Made by a program: the position numbers and the translations under genes. Shown one piece after another: positions 33,411 to 45,120 of a stretch of 64,000 bases of DNA; positions within the stretch are counted from its first letter, which is position 1, and each line of letters opens with the position of its first letter. This DNA comes from Micropterus salmoides. Its lineage: Eukaryota > Chordata > Actinopteri > Centrarchiformes > Centrarchidae. The stretch spans positions 10,407,969-10,471,968 of the forward strand of contig NW_024043372.1 of the NCBI RefSeq assembly GCF_014851395.1, read 5' to 3'. The notes under the pieces were generated by a model. The model had not been told where the DNA came from. It did not search any database and saw only the letters and a list, made by a program, of their open reading frames with translations.

Positions 33411-33479
33411 GAGGAAACACTCATACAAAAGGTTGGCCTACGAAGAAGCGAAGTCTAGACAGAGAACTACACTGCTACT

Positions 33480-34330
33480 GAGCGATGCGGCAAAATATCA
33501 GCATACATCTCGCTCACCAAGGAGTGCAGCGCACAAAGGCCAAAGCACAAAAAGTCCTGTACTGGCCTGGCATGGCACGAGACATAGAGACAATGGTGGA
33601 GAACTGCGTGCAGTGCCAGCAGCTACAGCCTAAACACCAGGCAGAGCCACTTGTCCCACATCAGGTTCCAGACCTGCCATGGATGAAAGTCGGAGCTGAC
33701 ATCTTCGAGCTGAGTGGTCAGTCGTATCTTCTGTTAGTCGATTACCTGACCAAATATCCTGAGGTGCTCAACATACCTGATAAAACGGCTTACACGGTTA
33801 TTCAGAAAATGAAGTCGGTTTTCTTTCAGAATCATGTCCCATTCGCCAGCTATGAAATGAAGTCATTTGCGGATTCCTGGGAATCCAAACTCTCACATTC
33901 TAGCCCAGGTTTTCAAATGGAATGGCTGAGCGGGCCATAAAGACTGTGAGACATACGCTGAAGAAAGCCATGCACAAATCCACATCTGGTGTTGTTGTCA
34001 TTGAGGAACACACCGGTGACAGGACTGAACATCTTGCCTGCACAAATGTTGATGGGAAGAATCCTGTGGAGCACACTTCCATGTTCCAGTGCCGTGCTGA
34101 AACAGTCAACCCCACATCACATCCAGGACAAATACAGGACCTGCAGTCACGTCAAAAGCAACACTACGACCAGCATGCAAAGTCACTGCCGGCGTTGTCC
34201 CCAGGTGACACCTTACACATGCAGACACAGTGCGGTTGGGAGCCTACAGTTGTCATCAGGCAGAGAGATGAACCATGCTCCTACACAGTGCAGACACTGG
34301 CAGGAAGGATGCTCAGTAGGAACAGGTGAC
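33480..34330 (+). pseudogene. gypsy integrase pseudogene
   Basis: An HHCC-type zinc region (HLAHQGVQRTKAKAQKVLYW, then CVQCQQ) and the start of the catalytic core (GADIFELSGQSYLLLVDYLT) are readable in one frame for 151 codons. The rest of the core is broken near 33840-33940 and the C-terminal part continues in other frames. No functional enzyme expected. Confidence 0.5.
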
Positions 34331-34900
34331 ATCTGAGGAAAATACACCCGAGTCTCTTCAGAGACACTCGCTTTGAGGAACATTTGGACTCAGAGTTACA
34401 AGCTTCTCAGACATGTGAGTCAGATGATACACCATCGCAAGACCCGCCACCACAAGACCCTCCCACTGTGAGTATGGACAGTAGACCTACATGCTACACC
34501 AGAGGTGGTAGAGCGGTCAGACGCCCTGCCAGGTATAGAGACTGATCTCATGGACAATTCATGTTGTTGTTCAACAAGTGAGCTTTGAAGGTTTAAAAAA
34601 ACAAAAAAGCAAAAAAAAGGCACAAGAAATAGCACACTTGCAGTTGAAAGGAAGGGGGTGATGGAGTGCTTAACTTGAAATGTTTTATGTATGTCCAAAA
34701 TGTTTACATGCTTCATACAACAGACTGCAGAACAAAAAGTGGTTTGGAATGATTCATGGGAAGCCATTGGTTCATTGAAAACATGCTTTATTAATTATTG
34801 AAATATAGCAGCAGCAGACTTAAAAAAGAGATTTATGGCAGGATGTGTATAATAAAACTCATGGAGCTAGTCCGCAATTACCGAGATTGTTATGATGTCT

Positions 34901-35866
34901 CCTCGAGGTTTGCTATGTTTGGTTTATTTACGTTGTGCAAATTCGGAGGTTGTCAAGGAAGATGATCCGGTGTGGGTGAGGAACGATCCGGCCCTGGTCT
35001 GCCCCCTTGTGGACTCACGTTTAATCCTTCATTTACTCGCAAAGTATGCAGGCAAGTATGTGAACAATGCTGCCTGTCTACGCCTACGCATTGTTAAAAA
35101 GCAAGTCGGGGGCTATAGGTTGTTTTAACTCCTATCTGTCTTTACTCCTATGAGCTTATCCTACAATAGCTCCACTGCCAGTGGCATTTTTCCATGCCTC
35201 TTAAAACGGCAATTTTGAACTCCGTTTCCTGGCTGTACCTATGTTTTGGAAATCACATGACCTACATCATCTGTAACCGTCATTTGATGCGTTTGAGATG
35301 TGCGAACTTTGCGCAGCCACAGAAAACCAACTGCGGCCTCCCGACTAGCCACCTGCAGCCGCCTTGCTCCCGCAAGTTTTTAATGTCATGTGACATAGTG
35401 ACGTTTTGCAGCACCGGAGAAAGGCGGACATAATTTCTAACCAGCATGCCTTATGTTAAGTGTAGCATGCATCACATTAAGTCAGTGCTGCGCAGCGCCG
35501 CATGAAGTCAAATGCACCTTTTATCATGTGTCTACGTTGTACGGGTGCTAGAGGCTGTGCTTATGACCCACATTAGCCCAAAGCTGCTAGCTGGAAGTGA
35601 TTTTCAACAAAATCCTAAGCCAAATGCTAGTACTTCTGTTTCTACTTCTACAGCTGGAAATATAACAACAGAATTAGAGCAGATCCAGCAGGTCCAACAA
35701 TGTCATCAGTTATTGTAGAAATCTGTGTCATAAGACGTTATCACATTTTCTCCACAACCTTTACACCTCAGAGTGGAAAAACTGTGGAGAATTTTCTTAT
35801 GTTTCTATTCATAACAGATTCAGAGCCTCTGGTCCTCCTCCACTGAGAGGATGTTTACACATCACT

Positions 35867-35903
<37 letters not shown>

Positions 35904-35994
35904 ATCCGGGTTGAGCAGAGTCATGCATTTTTCCATTACCCTCATCAAATCAATGTTAAACACTCTTCCTCTATCTACTGTCCCTGAACAACCA

Positions 35995-36035
<41 letters not shown>

Positions 36036-36230
36036 CAAAATGCCTGATCAATAAGCAGATAGGCTATTTGATCAGTAAAAACTGGGACAACCAGTCTGCC
36101 TTATGTGGTTTCCAGATAAACTGCTTCTGATTCAAATCAGTTTTTTATTTCACAGCAGCTCAACTTAATTTCTGTTTACTTCTTCTACTTCTAAAAATAA
36201 AGAATTTTATAACTTTGGTCTCTTTTCCTG
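34901..36230. other. Intergenic DNA with GT microsatellites
   Basis: GT runs at about 35870-35902 and 35996-36031. No gene or domain seen; short open frames near 34892-35718 are unsupported. Confidence 0.5.
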
Positions 36231-36234
36231 CGCC

Positions 36235-36578
36235 ATCAACAGGGTGACATTTGTAGCTTTGAGTGAAATGCCTCAACAATTGGATGGATTACCATGAAAT
36301 TTGATACAGACATTCATGTCCCCCTCAGGATGAGTGTAATAACTTCCATCTAGTGCCATTATCAGTATCAATACTTTGATATATGAGTTAATACTTGCAA
36401 AACTAATGACATTCCTGTCAGACTCAGCTCTACTATGTGTCTATTTCCAGTTAGCAAATATTAGGATGCAAACATGCTTAACTAAGACAGTGATCATTAC
36501 CTGTTTAACATCAGCATGTTAGCATGCTGTTAGCATTTAGCACAGCTTCACAGAGCCGCTAGCATGGCTGTAGACTTT
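36235..36578 (+). repeat. Dispersed repeat (TTAGCATGCTAAC family), forward copy
   Basis: Contains ATTACCATGAAATTTGATAC, then ATCAGCATGTTAGCATGCTG. The same family lies in reverse orientation at 40640-40930. Copies are common in fish genomes. Confidence 0.5.
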
Positions 36579-36580
36579 TA

Positions 36581-37230
36581 GACTGTATTCAGAATTGCAC
36601 ACTAACATACTATTCATAATAAAAGCCTTTGCACTCCAAAACTGTATTATTGTGTGTGTTATGTTTTTCGTTACAGACAGAAACCTTGCACACTGGATGT
36701 GATGCATTTCATTAATCTATTTGCTTAAAAAGTCATGATACAAGATAAAATAAGAGTCGTCAGCAGTGAGGATGATTTTGTGGCTTGGTGCTGTCTCTCC
36801 GTCTCCTGCTCCCTCTCTGTCTGTGTTGCTGTCCTCATCCTCTATTTCACCCTCCTCCTTGTCATCATCATCCACCTGAATATTATCATCAGACCTGTTG
36901 AAAGCAGCTTTCTGAGTTGTGAAATGAAAATCAAACCGGTTCTGAAAATTTTAATGATGGACGAAATTTTTGGAGTCAGTGTCTGATTGACACAACGTGA
37001 GTTTGTATTTATTTTCACGTGAGTACTGTATGTTGTGTGTTCTGTGTGTACTAGATAAGCAAAAATCTCTGAGTATGCGCTGTGAGCTAACTGAATACTA
37101 AACCGCCCCAAATTTGATACAGTCACATGACTGTCCTGCTTGCTTGAGTACTTCAGTGCAAACAGTCTGCAGTAAATACTGACTGAGTATGTAGTAGGCA
37201 GTATGTTGACATGCTATTTCGAATACAGTC
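36581..37230. mobile_element. Non-autonomous inverted-repeat DNA element
   Basis: Ends GACTGTATTC (36581-36590) and GAATACAGTC (37221-37230) are perfect inverted 10-mers. Similarity continues inward (GCACACTAACATACT versus, on the other strand, GCATGTCAACATACT). Flanking triplets are TTA and TTG, possibly a 3-bp target duplication with one change, which would suit PIF/Harbinger. No transposase seen. Confidence 0.5.
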
Positions 37231-37234
37231 TTGA

Positions 37235-39030
37235 TCAAATGTAGCTTCCAGACAAAAAACATTCTTACATTTGGCCAATAACACAGCCAATCAGGATTTG
37301 TACGGTTCCCATCAGACAGGGACTGTATGCAGCCTGAGAGGCTAAACTCGGGGCATAAAAGGAAAATTAAAAGACACTGGCCCATCCATCAGCCAAACGC
37401 TCTGCCTGTTTTCTGTCAACCCCACAGAGGTGTCATCAGGCAACCCTGTCGTCATGACGACGGCTCAGTAAACCGCCTCTGCTTCAACTGTGGCTAACGG
37501 TAACCATAGGTCACCACAGCAACAGTAAACATCCAGGAGGCCCGGGGTTGATGTGGCGATCTGAGAGGGTGTTTATGTGAAGTGGAACATAGAGGTTTTC
37601 TCCCTGCAGCTCCTACAGGAAAGAGATTATAACCAGAGAAATAAAAAAAATGTGAAGATCAAATAATAATTAAAAAAAATTAAGTAATCTTAATCTAATA
37701 AAAACTATCTGATAAAAACAAAAGGATATATAAGACAAAATGAAGGCAATACTTAAAAATGCATTTACATGATCAAAAATAAATAAGATAAAGAACAATT
37801 TACTGTTCACGAAGCCCTGCCCCCCTTAGTTACTGTTACTACACCTGTCAAGCTTTTCATTCTCACACTGCACATGTCCAATTTACAATAAAAGGGTAAA
37901 CAATCAAAATTCAAAAGTAATTTGACAAATGATGGACAGAAGTTAAGAAAAGCTGCTTCCATTTTCTAGCTAACAACTGTTAATTTTACTGACAGTAACA
38001 GGCAGTTAGCCTTAACTCTGCTCTAAACCCCATCTTAAACAGGTCTTTTTGTAATGTAACCTGTCTCCTGACAAAACAATGTAGTTATCCAAAAATATGC
38101 TACTTTTGGAAGTAACTTTAAGCGACTTCTATATGTAGTAAGCTAGTTACCTGTTAATGTGTCCCTGACAAACATAACAATTGTCACTTTGGATAAAAGT
38201 GTCAGCTAAATGAATAAATGTAATGTAAAGTTAGTAGCTTACGTTAGAGCAGATATACACACAGTTTAATCCATTATAGTTTTGAAGGGAACCAGCACAT
38301 CACTAATCCATTACTTGTGTTTTTGGGTGGAACAAGCTAAAAAAAGACCCATGTGTCCAAACTCTTTGATTTTTACTACAGCCCCGTGAACACCACTATA
38401 ACATATTGAGAAATCCAAAGACTGAAAGACCTGTTGTGCCTAGTGATGGTTGCTAAACTATGCGTGGACAATCGCTATTTTGAGTAGGGGTTTTCTGAGC
38501 GGTCGGTTGGGACTGACTTTTGAATCATCTTCACGTAAATGATAAAAACAAACAATTAAAAAAAAAAAATTTTTATTGAGGAATGTTCCTTTAAGACTTT
38601 ATTCTGCACAGTGTTGAACTGAAAACAGTAGAAACCGCAGAAGAACAGCACAGTGGACTCAGTGGAAACTACAGGACATCCTGACTGGTCACCTGTTCAT
38701 ACACAGACACACACACACACACACACACACTGAACACTCATCCAACCTTTAACCCGACAGTGATGATCCTTTACAGTCAGTCTGAAGTTTTAAATTTAGG
38801 TCATCCAGAGTAAAAGTCACAAATATTAGAAGACCAAATGGTCAAACAGGACAATGAGTTGCTCACAGTGATCACAGCGACTTACAGTATGTAACTGTCC
38901 ACTGATTCAGTTTGCTGCTGACTTGCTAAGAATGAAAATCACTGCAGACACCATCGTCCACGGTATCACAACCAAAGGGAACTTCAACGAGTCAAAGAAA
39001 GTCCAGCCTGATGCTCCTGGTAGGCACATG
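37235..39030. other. Region downstream of rem1
   Basis: No gene recognised. 38165-38230 has CACTTTGGATAAAAGTGTCA and AATGAATAAATGTAATGTAA, a retroposon tail common in fish. A (CA)n run lies at 38700-38730. 38598-38603 may be the rem1 poly(A) signal. Confidence 0.5.
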
Positions 39031-39033
39031 TCC

Positions 39034-42000
39034 TCAGAGGACAGCCAGGTCGTGGCAGCTCTTGGACCGCACTTTGACTGCCATGCGCTGGTTGTTGCGT
39101 GCTACCAGCCGGTCCAGCAAGCGCCGAGCCTTCTGGGTAAGGCTCTCTTTGCGTTTGTAGATTGAGCGTCGGCGCTGGACGGCCTCGCTGCCGTCCCGAC
39201 GGAGGCGGATCTGTCGGACCACGCCTTCGAACAGCTCGGCCACATTGTGCTGCAGAGGTGCCGACGTCTCAATGAACTTACAGTCAAACACCACAGCACA
39301 GGCTCGGCCCTCTGTGAAAAAAAGACATACAAAAAGTGAATACATTATTATAATAGCATCAGTCAGTCGTTACCTGTAATTCATTTGTTGTATATTGGTA
39401 TGTGTATGTATGTATCCCCGGTGACCTGTGACCCCAACCTTCCACAGCAACTTCTCTGGATCGGACCAGGTCACTCTTGTTGCCCACAAGGATGATGGGA
39501 ATGTTTTCGGCCTGGCGGATGCGTCGCAGTGTGATACGGAGCTCAGAGGCAGAGTCAAAGCTGGAGCGGTCGGTGACGGAGTAGACGATGACATAAGCAC
39601 TCCCGACCTTCAGATATTCATCCTGTGAGAAATCGTCCTCCCCCTCCTGAAAGGAAGGGAGACATGGAACTGAATTCAGCAGTCAGAAAAACACTGTGAA
39701 GTCACAGCATTATGAACGGTGATGCCAACAAAAACAAATAAACTATAAATCTTTAAACTGAACTGATTTTTGGAGTCAGCAAAGTGATTTGTGATTTCCA
39801 TCTCTCAACCTCAGAGGTCAACCAAAAGGTTCGAACTGTCATATACTGAAAGTATTTCCCTAGTGTCCCTTAAACTGCTGCTGTTCCACAATAAAAGTCT
39901 CTCTAGAAGGCATTTATTGTGAAGGAGCAAGTTTACCTTAATCACACAGCAACCGTGCAAGCTCATTAATAGTGATCCACATAAATTTTATTGTCAGTGG
40001 TCGGCATGTGCATTGCCTGACACTCACTATTTTTAAATAATTTAACTTGTATGTAAAGAAAGAGCATAAACTTATAGGTTTTGTAACAGTATTTTGTAAA
40101 ATGTGCCTTTTCATAAGGTTTTTCCAATTGAAAATACCAACAAAAGTTCTCCTTCTAAATGGCATTTTTGTGATGTCAATATTTATAACACGAATCATAT
40201 GTAGTAAGTAGGAGGTGCTTTTGTAGCATTGATCTATTATCTGAAACATAACCTGTCCCTGAGCAGTTTAGCCTTTCAGCATAAGTTACCATGGTGAAGT
40301 ACCCCAGTAAGAAGTGAACCACCATCGTAGGACTGAAAACCCAGGGTTAATCCTGAAGTTACCTTGCTAACCTCAAATCCTGCTTCAAAGTAGTGGCCCA
40401 GGTCCTGTTGCAGGATGCCGTGTACCCATAATCCTTTGCTCGAAAGTGACATCTAATGCGCCACAACTGTACTTCATCAACACATACAAACAATGTACCA
40501 GTTTATCGTTCTCCCAGGTATCCATGACGATTAGTGTGGTTTCTTCTCCATCTACTGTCAGTGTCCGCTCATATGTGTCCTCTGAGACAAACAATAAACA
40601 ACAAGAGTAACAATGTGCAGTCACGCTAGCAGCCCTGTGAGGCTGTACAGTGGTGCTTTGAGCTAAACGCTAAAGTCAGCATGCTAACATGCTCACAATA
40701 ACAATGTTAGCATGCTGATGTTTAGCAGGAAAAATGTTTGCAATTAGTTCATCATCCAGTTTAGCATGTGATAATGCTGGGAATGAAACCAACATATTGA
40801 TACGTTTAAAACCTGATAATAGTGCTACATGAAAAGTCATGGGAGTTAATATAGTTATAAATTTCATGGCACTTCATGGTAATCTGTCCCACAGTTGTTG
40901 AGAGATTTCAGTCTGGACCAAAGTAGTGGACCGATATCACCAGAGACATGACGTGAGCAACAACCTGGCAAACAAGATTGACAAGTATTAATAAGTTGAA
41001 TTAACAACCGCAACAAGAACAATAAATACATGTAAAACTAAAGCAGAGTGTAACAAGACACAGAGCTCAGTCAGCCTTCAAACTAACAGCAGACAGGCTC
41101 TGCCCACCATGTCAGACTTTCATGGATCAATACAGGTTGTCAATTATGGCCTTAGGCCAATGGCACATGACACAGGAGCGGATCGATGATGTCAGGTCAG
41201 TCAGGCTTGTGATGTCAGAAAGTCAGAAACTGAGCACTGATCTCCTGAGGACTGAGCTGGAGTATGAAAGCTACAACACAACAATAAAACATAGAAGACT
41301 GATGGTGTACTCCAGTTACTCAGTCTGTCAGAAGAACAGAAGGTCAAAGGTCAAGGTGGATATTGTTATCTTTGGACAGAGCCAGACTAGCTGCTTCCCC
41401 TCATTTCCAGTCTTTATGCTAAGATAAGCTAAGTTGCCGGCCTATGTCAGTAGCTTCATATTTTCTGTACTCGAGAGAGTGGTTTTAATCTTCTCATCTA
41501 ACTCTTGGCAAGAAAGCAAGTAAGTGCATTTCCCGAAGTGCCACACTTGTCTTTAATACATCCTATCAGGTTGCTCCCCTGCTAGCTTGACCAGCAACTA
41601 AACAAAATCTCCTTTAGCCAAGAAACCCTATAGACCACCAAGAAACATTTGTAAAGAAGAAGATACATAGTTTAACATCAAACTTATATTGAAGCATAGT
41701 CATGAAAAGAAGACAAGATTGACTCGTTTATAGCTGTTCTCTTCCAATGCGATATTAATTATTTCCTCTGCATGTTTGCATCATTTCCTATCCATGCATG
41801 ATATCTGAATAATCCCTGCCAGAAATGATGGAAACCAGTGTTATGAGGAACAAATGCAGAATGCAAATATATCAAACAGCTGCTACAACAAAGAGCTGCT
41901 GCTAAAAGGATCAACAAGAAAACATACCAAATATTGTCTTTGTTTAAAGGGGACATATGTTTTTTGGCTTTTCCCTTTCCTTTATTGAGTTATATATCTT

Positions 42001-43045
42001 TTTTGTGCATGTAATGTTTGCAAAGTGAAAAAGCCCAAAGTCCACCCCAAAGGGAGTTCCCATCTCCCACAGAAAACACTGCTCCTGAACTACTTGAAAA
42101 CTGCTCGATTGTAGTCCAGCCTTTACTTCCAAACTTACCTGCGTCACTATGTAACAGGTGTCATTATGCTCGACTAGCGGCTAGTGTGGCAAGGCCTTGA
42201 ACTAAATATGAAATTTAAATAACGTTAGATACCCTCCGGGCAGTTAATGGACATAAAGTTGTTACTGTGACGTAGAGACAGTGTACAGTTATAACATTAT
42301 GTATGATAGATAAATTTGATACAAATAAATAACTTTCCACTCTAAAATGTCTTGATCCAGTCTAGGTTGCGAAGCTGCTCCAGGCTCGGGCTCGAACATG
42401 TATGGCTGAACTGAAGCTGTGGTTAACGGCTGAAGAGGCTTTGTCAGGACCCACCCTACTCTCCTTCTGTGTGTTCAGAACAGGAGGAAATCTGAGGTTT
42501 TGGCTCACAATGATTTCTTTTAAATACTTTTACCTCATTATTTGAAGCTTTGGCCATGTTTAACATGAACATACAACATTGTAGATAAGTCATAAAATAT
42601 GGAAAAGCATAAAAGGTCTCCTTTAACAGTTACAGATAACTAGATACACTGATCAGACAATGAAACGTAACAGCCCACCTCCAGGTTGTTCATCTTTCTC
42701 TGTGATCCCGGCAAAGATTCCTGCAAGGCTGGTCTTTCCTACGCCATGATCGCCTAGCAACACTACTCTGTAAACACAATCCAAGTCGCTCTGTGAATCG
42801 TCCTCCGAGTCTGAACTCCACTGGGCGCGATAGTGGAGGGACTTGTCTCCAGGGTGGTAGGACGCCGACTTTCCCAAAGGAGGATGACTGCGCTGGGGAC
42901 AGGGTTGCTCAGGGTCGGGCTGGATACTGCCGGGGAACCGGTGGTCCCGAGTCCAGGATGGGTGCTGGTAGAAGTGGGCTGGAGGAATCGGGGTGCTGCC
43001 TCGCCGCTGCAGGGGCGACTTCTCTCTCTGGGTGTTGAGGGTCAT
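39034..43045 (-). CDS. rem1: GTP-binding protein REM1 (RGK family)
   Basis: Coding exons: 43045-42679, 40581-40499, 39646-39439, 39311-39034. Together they encode 311 aa (human REM1 is about 298). The N-terminus begins MTLNT, as in REM1, and is proline/serine-rich. The P-loop GDHGVGKTSL is at about 98-107. The RGK-type DTWE, in place of the Ras DxxG, is at 143-146. NKSD is at 206-209 and ETSA at 234-237. The C-terminus ends RSKSCHDLAVL (301-311), the RGK tail with a cysteine but no CAAX box. RGK proteins inhibit voltage-gated calcium channels at the plasma membrane and bind calmodulin and 14-3-3. The start is the first ATG after a splice acceptor at 43050-43051. The EDTYERTLTVDGEETTL stretch favours REM1 over RRAD, GEM or REM2. 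A possible poly(A) signal lies at 38598-38603. Confidence 0.5.
40640..40930 (-). repeat. Dispersed repeat (TTAGCATGCTAAC family), reverse copy
   Basis: Reverse-complement partner of 36235-36578, in a rem1 intron (GTCAGCATGCTAACATGCTC, then CATGGCACTTCATGGTAATC). Confidence 0.5.
41368..41545 (+). repeat. Dispersed repeat (CCAGTCTTTATGCTAAG family)
   Basis: GGACAGAGCCAGACTAGCTG, CCAGTCTTTATGCTAAGATA, and later AATCTTCTCATCTAACTCTT. Other copies or fragments: 58480-58650, 58905-58945 and, reversed, 61300-61375. Confidence 0.5.
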
Positions 43046-43049
43046 GTTG

Positions 43050-44998
43050 CTAAGGTAAAGGTGGAGGATTCAGGTTTAAAATAAAATCTGGTTCACTATG
43101 GTCTTTAAGATTCTTAAAAGGTCTTTTGATTGACATTCAAAATGACCAAAGCACTTTGCTGTGACATAGCGAGCAAGTTGAATAGCTGAAACATAATGCT
43201 GCTGTTTTAGTTTTCTCTCCATATTCTAAGACAGAGGTCACCAACCGTTTACAAGCAAAGATCACTTCTGCGGATCTGCAGCAGTTTAACTTCTGACCTT
43301 GCTGCAGTGTTATAGAAGTGTACTCCAGGCTGTGTCAGTGTGAGCTCTCCTGATTTTCTTCCTAGTTTAAGGGTCAAAACTTGACCCTAAATATGTTGAC
43401 ATAAAACACTTCCAAAAAGAAGTTATGTTGGCGACAATTTCATTGTGAAGAAGACTAAATTCTGATCTTACAGGAACATGAGTATGAAATCTCAAGCCTG
43501 GCAACACAACCACAGGGGAGTACCAGTATAGAAAATGTATTATATTTCACAAATTTGAGTCTGTAGCTGCTTGTAGGATTATGTGCTGCTCTTCATTCTA
43601 CTCACCTCGCACAAACTATGCTCTCTTGCATGTTTTTTTTTTGTGAAACTGTTTTTGTTTTGTTTTGTTTTTATTATAGTTGATTTCCATTCTGTCTTAA
43701 CATCTTGATAGGGGTATGTGGTCGGGAGCAGAGAGAACTACTTCAGGGGCGTGGGGTACACCTCAACCAGAAATACGGTATGTTCACTGGTACCGGCTCA
43801 GATTACTAACTATTCAATAACTAGCTAGCTGATGAAGGACTAATTGACAGAGATACCAGCATGCTGTGGCCAGGTATGTTTGAATTCCACTACAAATGAA
43901 TTCCACTATAACCTGATAAAAACAGGGTACTACACAAAATGGTTGCAACGTAGAGTTAAGATAAACCTTAAAATGTAAACACTTCTGAGCAGGTTAATGT
44001 CATTCCTTATTACGAGTTGTCATGAAAAGAGTTGATGGGAGAGACTTATGATAGAAAAGCCAGAGGCTGTTTATCCCGATATTTACATTGGGAGCACATT
44101 TCCTGTGACAGACTACACCCCTGTACATTTAGTATGATACTGAGCATGCTTAATATTGTGTTGTAAAGTTACTGTTACTTGGATTAGACAAGGTAACAGT
44201 GTGATTTTATGCTAGTTCACACATTATTTTTAAATAAAAAAGGTCTGTTAGCTCATTTACAATGAACAATATATACTGGGACGAGCAGTTGAAATTACTG
44301 TAGGTTTTGTGTAATTTACTAACTCAAAAAGTGATATATACATGTAATTTGGAACACGCCTTGCTCCATTCCCAGGTCAAATCCTGGTTACTAGAAGACC
44401 TCTAGAATGCATAAGACAGCAAAGACACACGAACAAACTTCTACAATAAATAATTCAAGTATTTAAAGGTGCCAAGTATAACAGTCAGTGATATTGAGGG
44501 CGAGTCTGACCAGGTCAGAGCTCCTATTAGTGAACAAGTTACTGTAACTTATTTCGGGTGAACAGAAAGAACTTTTTAAAATCCTGCAAAATTACTGTTC
44601 ATCACCAGTAATTATATATAAAATTTCTGTTTATTCACCCACAACATACCTACAAGCAGTCAGAAGGTCAAAAGTCAAATGCCACAGGTCTCTCATGTAA
44701 AATGTCAAATGACTGCTACTTAGCTAGTTGACAGGAGTTAACAAACTACATCTGGTGAAGATCAACCAGAACCTCTTTACAAACAAAGCAGAAGAAATGT
44801 ATGTTTTCACATTTCCAAAGTACACATGTCTCTTTCTATAACTTTAACAAATGTAAAATTTGTTTCACATGTGATATTAAATGTGAAATGTCTGTTTTCG
44901 AATGTTAAATAATAATGTGTTAAAACTAAATATTTTTGTAAGCGACAGCTGAAAAACTCAATATGCAAAAATAACATGTAATAGATAGAGTAACTTAC
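43050..44998 (-). other. rem1 first intron (inferred)
   Basis: No coding sequence seen. AT-rich. A fragment near 43235-43300 (GGTCACCAACC...) resembles a common dispersed repeat. The rest holds nothing I can name. Confidence 0.5.
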
Positions 44999-45120
44999 CG
45001 GACACCCCATGAACAGTCTGGTTTCCGTCCAACCACAGTAAACAGCAGAAGTGAACTGAACCCTGTCTCTCTTTCTTTGTCTGTGTAACAGTACCCCGGT
45101 GCCACAGTAACCCGCCTGGG
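44999..45120 (-). other. rem1: Probable non-coding first exon of rem1
   Basis: A good donor (CG|gtaagtta read on the minus strand) ends an exon at 44999. It pairs with the acceptor just before the rem1 start codon (coding exon begins at 43049, with four untranslated bases). The 5' limit is a guess; no TATA box was identified. An ATG at 45010-45008 opens an upstream frame that would run across the splice and overlap the rem1 start in a different frame. Confidence 0.5.

Larger units (their letters stand above)
31278..34900 (+). mobile_element. Ty3/gypsy-type LTR retrotransposon, degraded
   Basis: Ordered remnants: gag (31278-31870), a zinc knuckle (about 31915-32005, CRKCGNKHEPHQC), protease (about 32175, KLDTGADANMLP), reverse transcriptase (32690-33150), a short RNase H/connector piece (33265-33410) and integrase (33480-34330). 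A polypurine tract (34646-34658) is followed by TG at 34659, the likely start of a 3' LTR. No matching 5' LTR was found. Many frameshifts and stops. Confidence 0.5.
40582..42678 (-). other. rem1 intron with dispersed repeats
   Basis: Contains part of a dispersed repeat on the minus strand (about 40640-40930) and another family at 41368-41540. The 41759-42200 part holds only short open frames without recognisable domains. Confidence 0.5.

Noticed and set aside
39034..43045. Alternative naming as rrad, gem or rem2
   Set aside because: The MTLNT start and the core around EDTYERTLTVDG fit REM1 better from what I recall; a tree would settle it.
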